From assembly GCA_017621015.1 (NCBI GenBank), contig JAGAUC010000311.1, forward strand, positions 1 through 6,491: a stretch of DNA of 6,491 nt. The letters are read 5' to 3'. Source of the stretch: Clostridia bacterium. Its GTDB lineage: Bacteria > Bacillota > Clostridia > Oscillospirales > CAG-272. Numbering within the stretch: position 1 is the stretch's first letter; the number at the start of each line of letters is the position of its first letter. A program made the position numbers and the translations under genes. Below, piece by piece: positions 4,493 through 6,491 of the stretch. The notes under the pieces are model-generated. The model had not been told where the DNA came from. It saw nothing but the letters and a program-made list of their open reading frames with translations, and ran no database searches.

Positions 4493-6491
4493 ATGCTGAA
4501 AAACCTGATCCAAGAAACCAAGCAAAACGCGCTGTCCTACGGCAGCCTTCCCTTCTGGTCCTGGAATGACACATTTGAGGACGAGGAGCTTCGCCGCCAG
4601 ATCCGCAATATGCACGATCTTAAGATGAACGGCTTTTTTATGCACGCCCGTAACGGTCTTGTGACCGAATACCTGTCGGACGAATGGTATCACGCCATCG
4701 ACGTCTGCATCGACGAGGCCAAAAAGCTGGGCATGGAGGCGTGGTCATACGATGAGTATGGCTTCCCGTCGGGCTTTGCCGGCGGAAAGCTTCTTACGGA
4801 TCCTCAGAACTTTGCCTGCTTCATCAAGCACAAGGTGACGGACACCTTCCCTGCGGAAGAGGCCCTTGCCGTTTATGTGATGGAACAAAACCGTGTCCGC
4901 CGCGTTTTTGAGGCGGTACCGGGAGCGGCCGAGTATCACGTGATCACCGTCGGCTATGACAGCTCGTATGTGGACACGCTGGATAAGCGCGTGATCGCCC
5001 GCTTTATTGAGGTAACACACGAGGACTATAAAAAGCGGATCGCCAAGGAGGACTTTGGTACCGCGATGCCCGGCTTCTTTATTGACGAGCCCCAGTTTTA
5101 CCGCTGTGCTACGCCCTGGTCAAGTGTTCTCGCCAATGCCTTCCGTGAACGCTTCGGCTATGACATCATGGACAACCTCGTTGCCCTCTTTGTCCAATGT
5201 GAGGGCTTCCGTGAGGTGCGCTTTGATTATCACAAGCTGATCACCGACCTCTTTATAAACGCCTTTGGCAAGCAGGTCTATGACTGGTGCGAGGCAAACG
5301 GCTGTCAGCTTACGGGACACACCGTGGAGGAAAACTTCCTTCACACCCAGATCAGCCGTTGCGGCTCGGCGATGCGCTTCTATCAATATGAGCACATCCC
5401 CGGCATCGACTATCTCGGACGCAGACTCAGCTTCAAATCCGACAGCCTGCCCCGTCAGCTCGGCTCGGTGGCCGCACAGCTCGGCAAAAAGAAGGCTCTT
5501 ACCGAGACCTTCGGCTGCTGCGGCTGGGACACTCCACCTCGCGAGCTGAAGAACATTCTGGACTTCCAGCTGGCCAACGGTGTCAACCTCATCTGCCAGC
5601 ATCTGTATACCTACTCTGCACGTGGTGAGAGAAAGCACGATTACCCGATCCATTTCTCGGAATATCTGCCCTGGCAGAAGCATCTGCGCGAGTTTAACGA
5701 GCACTACAACAATCTCTGCTATATGCTTTCACGCGGCAAGGAAAACGTACATACGCTTGTGATCCATCCCATTCACAACGCCTATATGTATTTCGATCAC
5801 GAGGATCAGGCAGCGTCGGTAGCACAGCAGGACAAGGACTTCCGCGCGCTTTCGGACGTGCTCTCGCGCCATCAGGTCGCCTACCACTACGGCGACGAGG
5901 ACATCATGGCCGAGCTGGCACACGTGGACGGCAATAAGCTGACCGTAGGCGAATGCACCTACGACACTGTAATCATCCCAAGGCTCGAATCGCTGGATCT
6001 CTCCACGGTCGACCTCTTGAAGGAATACGTGAAGAACGGCGGTAAGATCGTGCTTGAGGGCGAAAAGCCCACACTGGCCAACGCCCGCCCGTACGATTAT
6101 TCCTGGCTTGAGGCCAACATGACGATGAAGGAGGTATATGAGGCACAGGATCTCGTGCTCCGCACCGCCGCAGGCGAAATTCTGAGCGACGGTCGCGTAA
6201 TGGCGCGCGTGCTGGACTGCAAGCGCTACTTCTTCGTCTCCAATATGGGACTCGGTTGCCATGAGGATCTCCGCATCCGTGTAAAGAACTGCGACAACCT
6301 CGTAAAGCTCGACATCTCCACGCTTGCGACCTCGCCCGTTTACGGCGAAAAGCAGAAGAACGGCGACTTTCTTATGGCGTGCAATCTCATCACCTCGGAA
6401 TCCTTTATCCTCGCCGAGAGTGACGAGCACGCCGCGCTTCCCCTTGCGGACTTCTCTCCCACTGAGGCTCCCTGCTTCCTGCCCCCTGCGA
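4493..6491 (+). CDS. Alpha-L-rhamnosidase-like glycoside hydrolase, family GH106 (3' end beyond window)
   Basis: The frame is open from the ATG at 4493 to the window end: 666 complete codons, no stop. The protein starts directly in the catalytic module with LPFWSWNDTFEDEELRRQI (19-37) and GFFMHARNGLVTEYLSDEWY (47-66), the hallmark opening of GH106-type proteins. Further conserved carboxylate motifs are YDEYGFPSG (86-94), PGFFIDEPQFYR (193-204), GHTVEENF (275-282) and LTETFGCCGWDTP (336-348); E279/E280 and E338 are active-site candidates, not proven. Residues about 420-525 look like the Rossmann-like beta-galactosidase-type accessory domain (TLVIHPIHNAY, YDTVIIPRLESL, YVKNGGKIVLEG). The C-terminal beta-sandwich is cut off. 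GH106 members known are inverting alpha-L-rhamnosidases, some acting on pectin rhamnogalacturonan. No signal peptide and 17 cysteines suggest a cytoplasmic enzyme. Its place right after rhaA supports release of L-rhamnose from imported rhamnosides. A related, unclassified GH with another specificity is possible. Confidence 0.85.
   Translation, partial: MLKNLIQETKQNALSYGSLPFWSWNDTFEDEELRRQIRNMHDLKMNGFFMHARNGLVTEYLSDEWYHAIDVCIDEAKKLGMEAWSYDEYGFPSGFAGGKLLTDPQNFACFIKHKVTDTFPAEEALAVYVMEQNRVRRVFEAVPGAAEYHVITVGYDSSYVDTLDKRVIARFIEVTHEDYKKRIAKEDFGTAMPGFFIDEPQFYRCATPWSSVLANAFRERFGYDIMDNLVALFVQCEGFREVRFDYHKLITDLFINAFGKQVYDWCEANGCQLTGHTVEENFLHTQISRCGSAMRFYQYEHIPGIDYLGRRLSFKSDSLPRQLGSVAAQLGKKKALTETFGCCGWDTPPRELKNILDFQLANGVNLICQHLYTYSARGERKHDYPIHFSEYLPWQKHLREFNEHYNNLCYMLSRGKENVHTLVIHPIHNAYMYFDHEDQAASVAQQDKDFRALSDVLSRHQVAYHYGDEDIMAELAHVDGNKLTVGECTYDTVIIPRLESLDLSTVDLLKEYVKNGGKIVLEGEKPTLANARPYDYSWLEANMTMKEVYEAQDLVLRTAAGEILSDGRVMARVLDCKRYFFVSNMGLGCHEDLRIRVKNCDNLVKLDISTLATSPVYGEKQKNGDFLMACNLITSESFILAESDEHAALPLADFSPTEAPCFLPPA

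Noticed and set aside
3191..4693. 500-codon open frame on the minus strand opposite rhaA and the start of the GH106 gene
   Set aside because: It is antisense to an unambiguous rhaA with all metal ligands, spans the rhaA/GH106 junction, has no ribosome binding site and shows low-complexity V/L/A/G-rich content. It is a by-product of GC-rich codon use.
5120..6430. Two minus-strand open frames (5120-5704 and 5729-6430) opposite the GH106 gene
   Set aside because: Both are antisense to a continuous 666-codon frame with family motifs and have no domain signal of their own.

Overview
The window looks like the chromosome of an anaerobic Firmicute, most likely a gut- or rumen-type member of the Clostridia. 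This is inferred from strong AGGAGG-type ribosome binding sites, TTGACA/TATAAT promoters, a rubrerythrin, and moderately high GC in the body of the window. I cannot name a genus.

Left part (1-792). A small single-domain SLOG protein gene (68-397, minus) and a small XRE/Cro-type repressor gene (507-749, plus) are divergent and share a 109-bp intergenic region. That region holds a good minus-strand promoter whose -10 sits inside two concentric inverted repeats, a likely operator for the repressor. These two genes are more AT-rich than the rest (26 of 60 bases GC in both 541-600 and 661-720, against 41 of 60 in 2461-2520), which hints at a separately acquired module. A perfect 28-bp palindrome flanked by A and T runs (763-790) acts as a bidirectional terminator between the XRE gene and the rubrerythrin gene.

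Middle part (790-3088, all minus). In transcription order: an AraC-family regulator, a GNAT acetyltransferase of the RimJ/RimL type, and a rubrerythrin. The 111-bp gap between the AraC and GNAT genes holds an 11-bp direct repeat at a 21-bp period and a consensus-like promoter that points antisense into the AraC gene.

Right part (3089-6491, plus). L-rhamnose isomerase (rhaA, all known metal ligands present) is followed after 12 bp by a large gene cut by the window end, a GH106-type alpha-L-rhamnosidase without signal peptide. The rhaA promoter and the divergent AraC promoter share a 150-174-bp intergenic region (depending on the AraC start) with a large concentric dyad between them and a second palindrome on the rhaA -10. 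The likely logic is that rhamnosides are imported, cleaved in the cytoplasm by the GH106 enzyme, and the free L-rhamnose is isomerised by RhaA, under control of the divergent AraC/RhaS-like regulator. Kinase and aldolase genes (rhaB, rhaD) are not in the window and may follow downstream.

No stretch above 300 bases lacks a gene. I saw no tRNA, rRNA, CRISPR array, insertion sequence or attachment site. The catabolic genes are of known families; the least explained parts are the SLOG/XRE pair with its nested operator and the regulatory architecture around rhaA.
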